64,000 bases of DNA, from assembly GCA_020444475.1 (NCBI GenBank), contig JAHLKV010000002.1:124001-188000 (forward strand). Reading direction: 5' to 3'. Both the position numbers and the translations under genes were made by a program. Positions within the stretch are counted from its first letter, which is position 1, and each line of letters opens with the position of its first letter. The stretch is from a bacterium (GTDB lineage Bacteria; Zixibacteria; MSB-5A5; GN15; FEB-12). The notes under the pieces are model-generated. The model had not been told where the DNA came from, searched no databases, and saw only the letters and a program-made list of their open reading frames with translations. Below, piece by piece: positions 23,905-32,201 of this stretch.

Positions 23905-24975
23905 TCAGATCTTATTGAAAGTCGTCTCTAAGAACATGAGTCTCTCTTTGCGCGCCCCTACATTTCCAACAGCCCCCCGAAGAGCCTTCCGCAGCTTGTC
24001 GGGAAGATCCCCTCTCTTGATCCTATCGGATGCGACTTTCAGGACGGTCGTCATTCTCTTACTCATAGGCTTAGGATCGACGCGCACTAGCCGAGAATCC
24101 AATCCGTACATTTTGTCATAGTAGAAGCTAGCCAAGCTGCCAAAGAGGGTTCTTTTCCGAAACTCCGTCTTGCTCAAATCGCTGCCTACCGTCGCGTCGA
24201 TCTCGTCCATAAGAGTCTCAAAGCGACGCGTCACTTCCTTTTCCTGATCGAACGAGTTTTCATGATCTCTATAGGTCTTATCTAGGAGGCTCCTGGATTT
24301 ACCGTGTATGCCCGTAAGCATAGTGATCACAAGGTCGCTGGTCTCTTCTACCTCGTCCATGCGCGCTATTTGATTCTCAGAAAAGAGTCCCCATCGTCTC
24401 CATCGTTCCAGCTGAGTATAAGCGAGTTTGTACATCAGATTCTTGAAAACTCCATAGAACTCAGCGTTTCGGAGCTCTTGATGGTTTAGATTCACTCCTG
24501 TGGCGTTCATCCGAGCGAAAATCTGAAGCACTTCCCGATCTTCCGTATCAGATGGGAGTATGTGTACGCTGAAGGAGTAGTTGAGGATGGCCTTACGATC
24601 TTCTTTGCCGAGCTGTTGAAATGTCTTGCCTGCGAGCTTTGGATTGTGTGTCTTTTTGATTTCGAACTCATCTCGGGACTGAAGGAAGTCGTTGAGCAAT
24701 CCGGGTTCGATGAACGAGAAGAGCGTACGAATACGTTGTTGGCCGTCGACCACCTCTCGCTTAGGCTCGAGTGTCTTGAGGTTGGTTTGCTCTCGCAGGA
24801 AGATCATGGGAATCGGTAATCCCTTGATAACGGTGTCGATCAAGAAGGACTTAGCATCCGGTCTCCAAACAGGTCTCCTCTGAAAGCTCGGACTTAGTTC
24901 CAGGGAGCCGTTGCGCTGCCACGATATGAAGTCACTGACTTTATAAACCGTCTTCTGAATGTTCCTGTGATCCAC
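23905..24975 (-). CDS. DUF262 (ParB-like/GmrS-type) protein
   Basis: A 356-residue protein with an N-terminal DUF262 domain: YKVSDFISWQRNGSLELSPS, FQRRPVW, then the signature EVVDGQQRIRTLFSF near residue 75-90, and IFARMNATGVNLNHQELRNA near 150. DUF262 is a ParB/sulfiredoxin-like fold that uses NTPs and occurs in GmrSD type IV restriction and related systems. Here the usual DUF1524 HNH nuclease half is absent; instead a separate HEPN gene follows directly. The C-terminal 170 residues are helical and unassigned. The start is GTG 24975 with AGAGGT upstream. Confidence 0.85.
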   Translation of the reverse strand: MDHRNIQKTVYKVSDFISWQRNGSLELSPSFQRRPVWRPDAKSFLIDTVIKGLPIPMIFLREQTNLKTLEPKREVVDGQQRIRTLFSFIEPGLLNDFLQSRDEFEIKKTHNPKLAGKTFQQLGKEDRKAILNYSFSVHILPSDTEDREVLQIFARMNATGVNLNHQELRNAEFYGVFKNLMYKLAYTQLERWRRWGLFSENQIARMDEVEETSDLVITMLTGIHGKSRSLLDKTYRDHENSFDQEKEVTRRFETLMDEIDATVGSDLSKTEFRKRTLFGSLASFYYDKMYGLDSRLVRVDPKPMSKRMTTVLKVASDRIKRGDLPDKLRKALRGAVGNVGARKERLMFLETTFNKI

Positions 24976-25055
24976 CGCATTACCTCTTTTCGGGATAGTG
25001 TTTTCAATCCCATGACGCCTTTACTTGCTTGGAGATTAGCGCACCATAGCCGAGA

Positions 25056-25892
25056 TCACAGCTCCGACTCAACCTCTTTTATGGACTTTCCCTCTCTGGT
25101 CTTCCAAGCCGTCAAGCCATTGCATGCCCCACCTTCCACAGCTTGACCCGCTCGGCTGGGGCTGCTAAACTCAAAATCCCGGGTGAATACCCGCTTCTTG
25201 CCCGAAATGACCAATACTCCCTTTGCTTCCAGATCCTCGCGAATTTTCTTGGATCGAACTGACGAACGGCGATGCTCAAGTACCGCCTCAGATCCTTCGA
25301 AAACCAAGAAACCGCTCTCGGTTCTCTTCCCTCTTGCCTCAACCCCTTTGATTCTGAGATAGTATACGTTTGTGTTTTCATCTTGAGAACCGATGTCTGA
25401 CAGGTTGAAGCCCTCGATCCCGAGAATCGGCAGAAGCTGATACACGTTCTCCAGAAAGACTCCCATTTCGGCCAAATCTGATTCAGGCAAGTGCCCACCG
25501 CTGGACTGTGAATTGTCAACCTTGACCCTGCCCAGCTCCTTGGCTCTCTCTATGAGCTTGCCTTCCAAGAACTTGATATGAGATTTGGTCAGATTCTCAT
25601 CCTTACTTGTAAATACAACCGCTGAGTTCCAGAAATCCTTGTTGCTGTGGCCGGGCAAACGGGTGCGAATCACCTCTGCTTCGCCGACATAGACCATTGT
25701 GTCCTCCGAGTCAGTGTCGGTGCCTTGCAAGATGTAGACCCCTGCCCGTTTGCTTTCCTCACGGCCTAGTAGATCTTTCAATTCTTTTCTCGGACAGGCT
25801 ATCGCTTTGCCAGTCCAATTGGAGATCTCAGCAGTCCGCAGACCCTTGGGCGAACCATTGACCAGGAAGATTTTGATCGTGGATGGATTCAT
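25056..25892 (-). CDS. GIY-YIG nuclease-like protein with DUF4357
   Basis: A 278-residue protein. The GIY-YIG-like part is at residues 45-120: AGVYILQG and TMVYVGEAEVIRTRL supply the two triplet motifs and the Arg-bearing helix. The C-terminal DUF4357 domain covers about 215-275 (FSSPSRAGQAVEGGACNGLT, then WKTREGKSI). Proteins of this architecture are found in defence islands and may cut DNA, though some are described only as hypothetical. ATG 25892 follows GGGGAG and is preferred to GTG 25904. It is on the minus strand, 80 bp before the DUF262 gene, so the three minus-strand genes may form one operon. Confidence 0.8.
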   Translation of the reverse strand: MNPSTIKIFLVNGSPKGLRTAEISNWTGKAIACPRKELKDLLGREESKRAGVYILQGTDTDSEDTMVYVGEAEVIRTRLPGHSNKDFWNSAVVFTSKDENLTKSHIKFLEGKLIERAKELGRVKVDNSQSSGGHLPESDLAEMGVFLENVYQLLPILGIEGFNLSDIGSQDENTNVYYLRIKGVEARGKRTESGFLVFEGSEAVLEHRRSSVRSKKIREDLEAKGVLVISGKKRVFTRDFEFSSPSRAGQAVEGGACNGLTAWKTREGKSIKEVESEL

Positions 25893-26029
25893 CGGTCTCC
25901 CCACTCAGTTAGGTTCCTCAAGATACGAATCGGCAATCAAACCTGTCAATACCCCATTGGCACGGATTGGACCGGAAACCAATCAAGCTTAGACTTGCGG
26001 TCTTGCCGTTTTGCACCGAAATTTGCCTC

Positions 26030-26818
26030 ATGAGTGGCCAATTCAGCAAGGACTATCTCAAGCAGCATTTTGGGGGAATTCAGGCTTTCTTGGACCTGGT
26101 AGCAGAAGGCGAATTCCATCCCAGATTCCGGTTGCCAGAGAAGCTCTTGAGAGGTCATACCTACTCCGCGCATCACAACTGGATTCATTACTACAGGCAT
26201 GATCCACGCGAACTGATACGTGATGCAGCAATAGAGGTCATTGAGATTCTGAGAGTAGTGACGAGAAATGAGGACAGCGAAATAGTGCAGAACCCTCCTG
26301 GAGACCTCGAAAAGACCCTCTCGATCTTCAGATCGATTCCCGATTGGGGCGTGCTGTCTGAGTTGCTGTCAGATAGATTCAGGCCTGTGATAATGCGAGC
26401 TCGCTGTATCATTGTCATCGCAGTTTGCTACCTTCAATACAAGTGCATGACAGAAGAGCTGATACAACGAGCAATCAATCGAAATGAGGAGGCAGCGCTC
26501 AGTTTGATAAAGTTGGATCCGGCGTTCCTCACTCAAGACTTCGTTCAGGACTTGATTGTTGATGCTGAGGTCTCCAGGAACGACGGTTTCTTCCAAAGGC
26601 TAAGGAACGCTCTGAGACCGGATGCTGACTTTTGGACTCTAAAGGCAAAACGGAAGTTCATTTCTCTCTTTCTCCTCTACCACATGGGCGACTTCGCATA
26701 TCGATCAGACGAAGATTGGGCCGACTTCCTCATTCCATTTGGCTTTGAGGCATATTACGACCTCGAGAACGTGAGACGTGATAGGCACCGCTACGGGTTG
26801 AAACAGATCCAGCGATAA
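26030..26818 (+). CDS. Hypothetical helical protein of the element
   Basis: A 262-residue protein I do not recognise. It is mostly helical, with clusters of aromatic and charged residues (HHNWIHYYRHDPRELIRDAA near residue 48) and a hydrophobic helix RCIIVIAVCYLQYKCM near 125. No signal peptide or catalytic motif is evident. The frame opens at TTG 25967; ATG 26030 gives MSGQFSKDYLKQHFGG and seems the better start, but neither has a good ribosome site. It is divergent from the GIY-YIG gene and may share its promoter region. Confidence 0.55.
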   Translation: MSGQFSKDYLKQHFGGIQAFLDLVAEGEFHPRFRLPEKLLRGHTYSAHHNWIHYYRHDPRELIRDAAIEVIEILRVVTRNEDSEIVQNPPGDLEKTLSIFRSIPDWGVLSELLSDRFRPVIMRARCIIVIAVCYLQYKCMTEELIQRAINRNEEAALSLIKLDPAFLTQDFVQDLIVDAEVSRNDGFFQRLRNALRPDADFWTLKAKRKFISLFLLYHMGDFAYRSDEDWADFLIPFGFEAYYDLENVRRDRHRYGLKQIQR

Positions 26819-26950
26819 AGGTCTCGGACAGATTCCTGAGAGAATCTTGTCCGTCAATCACGTATCTCCTCAGGCGGCATCACAGAATCGGACAGTGATC
26901 CGTCAGCTGGTTGCCTGGCTGAAATCTCCCGCACTTTCTATCTTCCGAGC

Positions 26951-27148
26951 ATGAAAACTGCTCGAAAACCACCCCAACCGATTCAAGTGCTCGACCAGCT
27001 AAGCAGGGCTGATCTGGATCGGCTCTGTGATCTCGTTGAGCTTCTGGACCGTTGGGATCATGAATACACAAGGGAGATGACTAATGGAAGGCACCTTTCG
27101 AATGAGTCGGAGACAGTGCACCAAGTATCAAATCGACAAGGAGTATAG
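26951..27148 (+). CDS. Small hypothetical protein upstream of SpoVG-like gene
   Basis: A 65-residue frame with a helical, acidic/aromatic centre (VLDQLSRADLDRLCDLVELL, then DRWDHEYTREM). It stops two bases before the ATG of the SpoVG-like gene, which supports coupling. No strong ribosome site is visible before ATG 26951. The family is unknown; the C-terminal 20 residues overlap the purine-rich ribosome site of the next gene. Confidence 0.45.
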   Translation: MKTARKPPQPIQVLDQLSRADLDRLCDLVELLDRWDHEYTREMTNGRHLSNESETVHQVSNRQGV

Positions 27149-27150
27149 CG

Positions 27151-27450
27151 ATGAGCGAGAATGTAATTGTGGAAGTCCGAAAGAAGGAGAATCTGGGGTC
27201 GTTGAAAGCAACAGCCGAAGTCACGCTTCAAACATCACACGGAGAACTCACCATCTCAAAGATCAAGATAATCCACCAAGAGGGAAAAGAGCCGTGGATT
27301 GCCTATCCAGACATCTCTTACAAACCAAAAGGGAGCGACGAATACCGCATTCTCAAGGTATTCATACCAAGCAAGAGACTTGATCAAGTGATCAAGCAAG
27401 CCATACTCGACAAGTACTCAACTTTCAAGACTGATGCGGGAGCCTTCTGA
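27151..27450 (+). CDS. SpoVG-like protein
   Basis: A 99-residue protein resembling SpoVG: an N-terminal beta-hairpin (NVIVEVRKKENLGSLKATAE), VTLQTSHGELTISKIKIIHQ, the WIAYPDISYKPKGSDEYRI strand equivalent to the family's FVAMPS...GEYKDIAHP, and a C-terminal helix LDQVIKQAILDKYS. SpoVG proteins bind nucleic acids and are frequent on plasmids and phages. AAGGAG sits 8 bases before ATG 27151. It precedes the Rep gene and could be part of the element's replication module, as a weak inference. Confidence 0.6.
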   Translation: MSENVIVEVRKKENLGSLKATAEVTLQTSHGELTISKIKIIHQEGKEPWIAYPDISYKPKGSDEYRILKVFIPSKRLDQVIKQAILDKYSTFKTDAGAF

Positions 27451-28363
27451 GGTGATCTTCCCTCTGTTGCTCCCAGATTCACAAGATCCCACGCCCAGGT
27501 TGGCCACTCCTGGCGTGGGGGGCGAACGGCCAGGACTGGGGGCCCTCTCGGGCCCCTGGCCGGTGCCCAGGTCGCAGGGGACCCGGCGGGGCTCTGCCCC
27601 GCTGGGCTGCGACCCCAAAAGTGGCCGGGCCGAAGGCCCGTCTTCTTTTCTTGACTCTTATAAGAACATTCGTAACAACTTCTGCGGGAAGTGGTCAGTT
27701 GCGGGGACAGTCCACGAGAATGGCAAGACCTATCGGCATGTGGCTCGGCTCGGCTGCAAGCGTTGGGGTTGCCCAGTGTGCGGCCCCAAGCGAGCTCTGA
27801 GGTTTCGTCATGCGGTGATACAAGCTGCTTCTTCGAATGGGCTCAATCGGTTCCTTACCCTCACTCTCGATCCCCGCGCATGTACCGCAGGGGATTCAAT
27901 CAGCTTCATCAAGAGCTGCTGGGCCAAGTTCCGAGTATATCTCAATCGGCTAACGGGTGAATCCGTCGAATTCATTTGGGTACTGGAACGGCAACGATCC
28001 GGGTATGCCCATCTGCACATCTTGATTGATCGATATATTCCACAGGCTTGGATACAGAGGTCTTGGCAAGCTGTCGGAGGGGGAAAGTACGTAAATATCA
28101 AACAGGTAGATATTCACCGGATAGCCCCCTACCTCTCGAAGTATTTGACCAAAGATCTGATCTTGGCGGACTACCCTCCAGGGACCCGGCGCTATTCCAC
28201 TTCTCGGGCCATAATACTTTTCGAAAAAGCGAAGAAAGGGTTCTGGGAACTAGTAAAGAATAACATCGAAAATCTTCGTGCCCCGGGCTCCAACCCTTTC
28301 ATCGAGTCCTGCAAAGATGAAAACGGCCTATTGTTGTGGTTCAGATTCCCAATCATGGGATAA
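27434..28363 (+). CDS. HUH rolling-circle replication initiator (Rep)
   Basis: The conserved Rep domain spans about 27650-28363. A zinc-binding cluster GCKRWGCPVCGPKRA comes first, then motif I FLTLTLDPRA, the HUH motif HLHILIDRY (His-Leu-His metal ligands) and motif III YLSKYLTKD with the nucleophile-type Tyr and Lys. This is the rolling-circle-replication-associated protein family (plasmid and ssDNA-phage type) that nicks one DNA strand at an origin. The open frame extends upstream to ATG 27434 through a GC-rich hairpin region with unlikely Pro/Gly-rich translation, so the true start is uncertain and may be a non-ATG codon near 27645. Confidence 0.75.
   Translation: MREPSEVIFPLLLPDSQDPTPRLATPGVGGERPGLGALSGPWPVPRSQGTRRGSAPLGCDPKSGRAEGPSSFLDSYKNIRNNFCGKWSVAGTVHENGKTYRHVARLGCKRWGCPVCGPKRALRFRHAVIQAASSNGLNRFLTLTLDPRACTAGDSISFIKSCWAKFRVYLNRLTGESVEFIWVLERQRSGYAHLHILIDRYIPQAWIQRSWQAVGGGKYVNIKQVDIHRIAPYLSKYLTKDLILADYPPGTRRYSTSRAIILFEKAKKGFWELVKNNIENLRAPGSNPFIESCKDENGLLLWFRFPIMG
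27488..27640 (+). repeat. Array of four consecutive strong hairpins upstream of Rep
   Basis: Four stems follow one another: 27488-27519 (CCCACGCC-AGG with CCTGGCGTGGG), 27527-27563 (CGGCCAGG...CCTGGCCGG around a GGGGCCC/GGGCCCC inner stem), 27570-27614 (GGTCGCAG...CTGCGACC around CCCGGCGGGGC/GCCCCGCTGGG) and 27626-27640 (CGGGCC-GAA-GGCCCG followed by TCTTCTTTTCT, terminator-like). Placed just before a HUH Rep, this is a candidate replication origin or structured-ssDNA site; the last stem could end upstream transcription. Confidence 0.65.
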
Positions 28364-28399
28364 CACCGTAATGTATCGTAACGTAACGTTGGAGGTTAT

Positions 28400-28771
28400 A
28401 TGTCATCGGTCGCCGGCGCCCCTATTCCGTGTTTTCTGTGCGGAAGAATTCTGAAAGTCAAAATGACCAAGCAAAAGAAGCCCTATTTCATATGTCAACA
28501 TTGCGGTCTGCAAACGTTTGTGAGGTATCCTCTGGGGATTGACAAGCTTCGCAATGTACTGGGTAGCTGTGCGGGGTTCTTTGAGCGTCAGGAGAAGACA
28601 ATGGAAATACTAGTCTCGGTTGCGACTCTGAATGAACTAAGATCCGAGCTTTCGCGTCTCGAGGACTCACGAAGCCTTTCAGATCTCTTGCTTCCCAATT
28701 CCGATCAAGCTGCCATCCGACAAAGACTTGAGAAGGAGATTCGCATAGTCCAGAAGAAGCTCGGTCAATGA
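28400..28771 (+). CDS. Small zinc-ribbon hypothetical protein
   Basis: A 123-residue protein. The first 45 residues form a Cys4 ribbon (PCFLCGRI and FICQHCGLQ), the rest is helical with coiled-coil tendency (LNELRSELSRLEDSRSL, LEKEIRIVQKKLGQ). GGAGG precedes ATG 28400. It lies 37 bp after Rep, so it likely belongs to the same module. It might be a DNA- or RNA-binding accessory factor; the family is not recognised. Confidence 0.65.
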   Translation: MSSVAGAPIPCFLCGRILKVKMTKQKKPYFICQHCGLQTFVRYPLGIDKLRNVLGSCAGFFERQEKTMEILVSVATLNELRSELSRLEDSRSLSDLLLPNSDQAAIRQRLEKEIRIVQKKLGQ

Positions 28772-28832
28772 GAGTTGACGTCGATCGCCATTTCAGTAAA
28801 TTGGACTCTACATCGTTTGACGAGAGGGCGGC

Positions 28833-29669
28833 ATGAAACCCGCAGAGCTACAAATAGGTCAAGTTCTCTCCAACACTGAAGTCAAACAGGCATTCTCAGT
28901 GGGCCATTCTGGTGGGATGAGAAGGTCTCTAAAGACAAACTCTCTCGTTTTGATTTCCGATCATACGAGGGGTGTTTACGAGGACCGCTGGGAAAATGGA
29001 ATCCTGCACTACACCGGCATGGGATTAATAGGAGATCAGGATCTCCAGGCTAATCAAAACAAGACCTTGTGCGAATCGAACACAAACGGTGTATCTGTCT
29101 ACCTATTCGAAGTATTTGCCCCAGGCGAGTATACGTACGTAGGACCGGTTTCGCTCGTTGATACACCACGCCAGGAGCGGCAACCGGACGCGGAAGGATC
29201 GCTCAGAAGCGTTTGGGTGTTTCCTCTCCGAGCTGTTGGTGTAGAACCTTACGTGCCGGACGAATCTAAGCTGTTGCACAAGCAGAGACTCAGGGAAAAA
29301 AGAGCGACGAAGCTGTCGGACCAAGAATTGATATCATACGCTTTGACCTCGAAGAGCCGGCGAACTCGTCGGGAGAGCAAGACGGTCGTTTATGAACGGA
29401 ACGAGTATGTCGCGGAACTCGCGAGAAGGAGAGCCAATGGTGTGTGTCAGCTTTGTGAAAGTCCCGCGCCGTTCCTGACCAAAGAGAACAGACCGTTCTT
29501 GGAAGTGCATCATATCAAGTGGTTATCCCTTGGTGGGTTGGATGACTTGAGTAATACCGTTGCTCTGTGTCCGAATTGTCATCGACGAATGCACTTGCTT
29601 GATCTTACCGAGGATAGGAACAAACTAATCGCAGTTGTCAACGCAATTGAGGGGAGGAATTCGCTGTGA
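28833..29669 (+). CDS. McrA-like HNH endonuclease with DNA-binding N-terminal domain
   Basis: A 278-residue probable type IV-like restriction endonuclease. The N-terminal 135 residues (IGQVLSNTEVKQAFSVGHSG, HYTGMGLIGDQDLQ, VYLFEVFAPGEYTYVG, VWVFPLR) resemble the DNA-recognition domain found in ScoMcrA-type enzymes that read modified DNA. The C-terminus carries the HNH nuclease: CQLCESPAPF, then EVHHIKWLSLGG with the catalytic His pair, and CPNCHRRMH with the second CxxC. Its TGA overlaps the GTG of the following nuclease gene (GTGA), so both are coupled. Substrate modification is not predictable. Confidence 0.82.
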   Translation: MKPAELQIGQVLSNTEVKQAFSVGHSGGMRRSLKTNSLVLISDHTRGVYEDRWENGILHYTGMGLIGDQDLQANQNKTLCESNTNGVSVYLFEVFAPGEYTYVGPVSLVDTPRQERQPDAEGSLRSVWVFPLRAVGVEPYVPDESKLLHKQRLREKRATKLSDQELISYALTSKSRRTRRESKTVVYERNEYVAELARRRANGVCQLCESPAPFLTKENRPFLEVHHIKWLSLGGLDDLSNTVALCPNCHRRMHLLDLTEDRNKLIAVVNAIEGRNSL

Positions 29670-30595
29670 ATCTCTCAGAGGCCAAAGAGAAACTATTGGC
29701 GCTAATGGTGAAGGACGCTGTCAGGGAAGGATTGGGGGTGGAAATCTCAGAGTCTTCTCCTGATGGAGATGTCGGGAAGTTTCTAATCGGTGACCGGATT
29801 GCAAGAACTGTAGTCCCCTATAACGGCTTCTATGCCAATATCCAATTGGACTGGTTTAGCGGTTCTGAGGAATTGCCGTTGATCAACGACGGTCCATTCT
29901 TCTACTACGCCTTTCTATTGCGGGAGAGTGTATCTCGGGACTTCAGTAAGTATTACATTTGCGACTATCGCACCCTTCGGCGATTCGCTTTAGATTTTCG
30001 AGGTGACAAAGGGCGCGATCACCAAGATCACCATGACTGGAGAGGACAGATCCATGTCCTGAGTAGCGGGGTGGGGTACTTCAGGTGGGGAGATGAAGAC
30101 CTGAGTGAGCAGAGACCCGGGCGACTCATCAGCTTGAACAATTTGTCTGAAGTTGTTGAGGATTTCACTCCCAACATCCCTGGCAAATATGGATCAAGCG
30201 GAGAGTCTGACCAACACAGAGAACTAAAGGAATACATTTCTGCGAATCCCCAGATTCTCGAAGCACATAGAAAGGTTCTTGGAACAACCGAACGGCTATT
30301 CAGGACCGGAGACCGTGTGGACGTACTCATCGAAGATCCAGATTGCTCGGATGCGGTCATTGAAGTTGAAGTGAGTGGTGAGGACAATATTGTCACTGGG
30401 ATACACCAAGCTATCAAGTATCGTGTTCTACATCAGGTTCAGAAGGGACTGGGGCTGAATGATGGTGCTGTTAAAGCATATGTTGTCGCGTATGAAACGG
30501 ACTACAGCGGCGCCGAGGCCCTGGCGAAGCGATACAGTGTTGAGCTAGTGAGTATATCTCGGAGGGACGTGCAATCATGGATTACAGGCAAATAG
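29666..30595 (+). CDS. PD-(D/E)XK-type nuclease partner
   Basis: A 309-residue protein. Its C-terminal half has a restriction-endonuclease-like core: GDRVDVLIEDP (Asp), AVIEVEVSGEDN (the E-x-E strand) and the helix GIHQAIKYRVLHQV, then a YVVAYETDYSG strand. The N-terminal 180 residues are a separate beta-rich region (GFYANIQLDWFSGS, HDWRGQIHVLSSG) of unknown family. The usual Lys of PD-(D/E)XK is replaced by Val-Glu in the active strand, as also seen in some active members. It starts with a GTG inside the stop of the HNH gene, which points to a two-protein system. Confidence 0.7.
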   Translation: MNLSEAKEKLLALMVKDAVREGLGVEISESSPDGDVGKFLIGDRIARTVVPYNGFYANIQLDWFSGSEELPLINDGPFFYYAFLLRESVSRDFSKYYICDYRTLRRFALDFRGDKGRDHQDHHDWRGQIHVLSSGVGYFRWGDEDLSEQRPGRLISLNNLSEVVEDFTPNIPGKYGSSGESDQHRELKEYISANPQILEAHRKVLGTTERLFRTGDRVDVLIEDPDCSDAVIEVEVSGEDNIVTGIHQAIKYRVLHQVQKGLGLNDGAVKAYVVAYETDYSGAEALAKRYSVELVSISRRDVQSWITGK

Positions 30596-30635
30596 GTGAT
30601 CGAATTCTTCTAGTTCGCGCCACAGGCAAGCGCAT

Positions 30636-32201
30636 ATGGTGAAGAACCTTGCCGTAGCATACGCACGCGTTTCGTCCAAAGAGCAGGAGCGCGAAGGGTA
30701 CTCTATTGACGCTCAGTTGAAGCTTCTGAGAGACTATGCTCATGACCAAGGACTTCACATTGTTCGTGAGCTCCAGGAAGCTGAGTCTGCAAAGGGCACG
30801 GGCAGAAAAGTCTTCAATTCGATGCTGGAGTACCTGAAAGCCAACCCCAATGTGAAGTTCCTCCTGTGCGAGAAAACTGACCGGCTCTCCAGAAACTTCA
30901 AGGACATCGCTACTCTTGATCAGCTCATGAACGAGCAGGGATTGACCATCCTACTTGTCAAAGAGAACGCCGAACTCAGCAAAGAATCGAAATCTCATGA
31001 GAAGTTCATGTTTGGCATTCGGGCGCTGATGGCGAAGAACTATGTTGACAACCTCTCTGAGGAAGTCAAGAAAGGCATGCAGGAGAAGGCAAGTCAGGGC
31101 AAGTATCCTGGGGGGAACATCCCCTACGGCTACATTCTCGACAAGAACACAGGAGAGGTCTTGCCTGACCCGCTCAGATCTAACCACATTCGAGAGATCT
31201 TCGAACTCTATGCGGAAAACAAAATGTCTCTTCGGGCTTTGGCCGCCTGGGCCAGATCGTGCGGATTGACTACCCCAAGAAGCGCCAAACCGATAACTAT
31301 GTGTCAAATCGAACGTATTCTGAAGAACCCGTTTTACTACGGGGTCTTTCGCTGGGCTGGTAAATTGTACCCTGGAATCCACGAGCCAATTATCAGTCAG
31401 GAGCTCTTCGAACAGACTCGACGAGCATTCAAGCTTCACAACAAACCGCAGCTGAACCGCAGGCAGTTCGCCTTCGGCAACTTGCTCATTTGTGGAAGAT
31501 GCGGAGCCAAGATCACAGCCGAGGTCAAGAAAAGTAAGTATGTCTATTACCACTGCACAGGGATGAAGGCGTGCGGCTGTGATTTGGTCTATGTGCGAGA
31601 AGCGGAAATCGTGGAGCAGTTTCAGGGAATGCTTGGTCCCCTGGTCCTCACCCATGATCAAGCCACGAAGATTTTGAACCATCTTTCGAAGCGCCAGGGA
31701 AGCTCAAAGAGGCGTGTGGAGGCGGAGCGCCAGAGAATACAGCAGAGACTCGGACAGATTGACAACTGGATTCGGAAGGCGTATGAAGACAAGCTTGAAG
31801 GCACTATTACGGCAGAACACTGGAGGGATTTATCCAACAGATGGGAGACCGAGCGAATTCAGCTTCTGTCCCAGCTCAAGGTCCTGGATGCTGATTCCCC
31901 AAATGCTATAGCAACTGCCGAGAGAGTCTTAGAACTCTCACAAAAGCTTCCAGATCTTTGGCTTAGCAGGAATAACTACGAAAAGCGAGAATTGGTCGAG
32001 CTGATATATTCGAACTGCACCCTGGACGGTGCAACTTTAAGTGCCGCATATAAAAAGCCCTTCAGCATCATTGCTGAAGGGACCCGAACTAAAAAATGGC
32101 GGCCCCAATATCACTCTCCCCAAACTTTTGTTGTATTCGAATTTCAGGTGAAAACTAGCTACTCCACTACAAGCGGAACCCGTTGGAAGACAATAGAATA
32201 G
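30636..32201 (+). CDS. Large serine recombinase (site-specific integrase)
   Basis: A 521-residue serine integrase. The resolvase domain begins AVAYARVSSKEQEREG, with the catalytic Ser in ARVSS (residue 13) and EKTDRLSRNF with the conserved Arg. The recombinase domain (GGNIPYGYIL, RILKNPFYYGVF) and a zinc-ribbon (CGRCGAKITAEVKK ... YYHCTGMKACGC) follow, then a coiled coil (about 350-450). The last 35 residues are encoded by the dispersed repeat and are likely chromosomal sequence fused at the insertion junction. It is at the right edge of the element, the usual place for such integrases. Confidence 0.9.
   Translation: MVKNLAVAYARVSSKEQEREGYSIDAQLKLLRDYAHDQGLHIVRELQEAESAKGTGRKVFNSMLEYLKANPNVKFLLCEKTDRLSRNFKDIATLDQLMNEQGLTILLVKENAELSKESKSHEKFMFGIRALMAKNYVDNLSEEVKKGMQEKASQGKYPGGNIPYGYILDKNTGEVLPDPLRSNHIREIFELYAENKMSLRALAAWARSCGLTTPRSAKPITMCQIERILKNPFYYGVFRWAGKLYPGIHEPIISQELFEQTRRAFKLHNKPQLNRRQFAFGNLLICGRCGAKITAEVKKSKYVYYHCTGMKACGCDLVYVREAEIVEQFQGMLGPLVLTHDQATKILNHLSKRQGSSKRRVEAERQRIQQRLGQIDNWIRKAYEDKLEGTITAEHWRDLSNRWETERIQLLSQLKVLDADSPNAIATAERVLELSQKLPDLWLSRNNYEKRELVELIYSNCTLDGATLSAAYKKPFSIIAEGTRTKKWRPQYHSPQTFVVFEFQVKTSYSTTSGTRWKTIE
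32057..32082 (-). terminator. Minus-strand hairpin with T-run inside the recombinase 3' end
   Basis: CCCTTCAGC, six bases and GCTGAAGGG are followed on the minus strand by CTTTTT. It lies about 10 bp before the AAATGGCGG junction, as the hairpin at 20950-20975 lies before ATATGGCGG. It would stop transcription entering the element from the right. Confidence 0.5.
32091..32201 (+). repeat. Dispersed recombinase-tail repeat, copy C (at the recombinase 3' end)
   Basis: Starts AAAAAATGGCGGCCCCAATA and runs to the recombinase stop. It encodes the recombinase's last residues and is the reference copy for the repeats near 15.5, 19.0, 41.5 and 43.3 kb. Confidence 0.7.
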
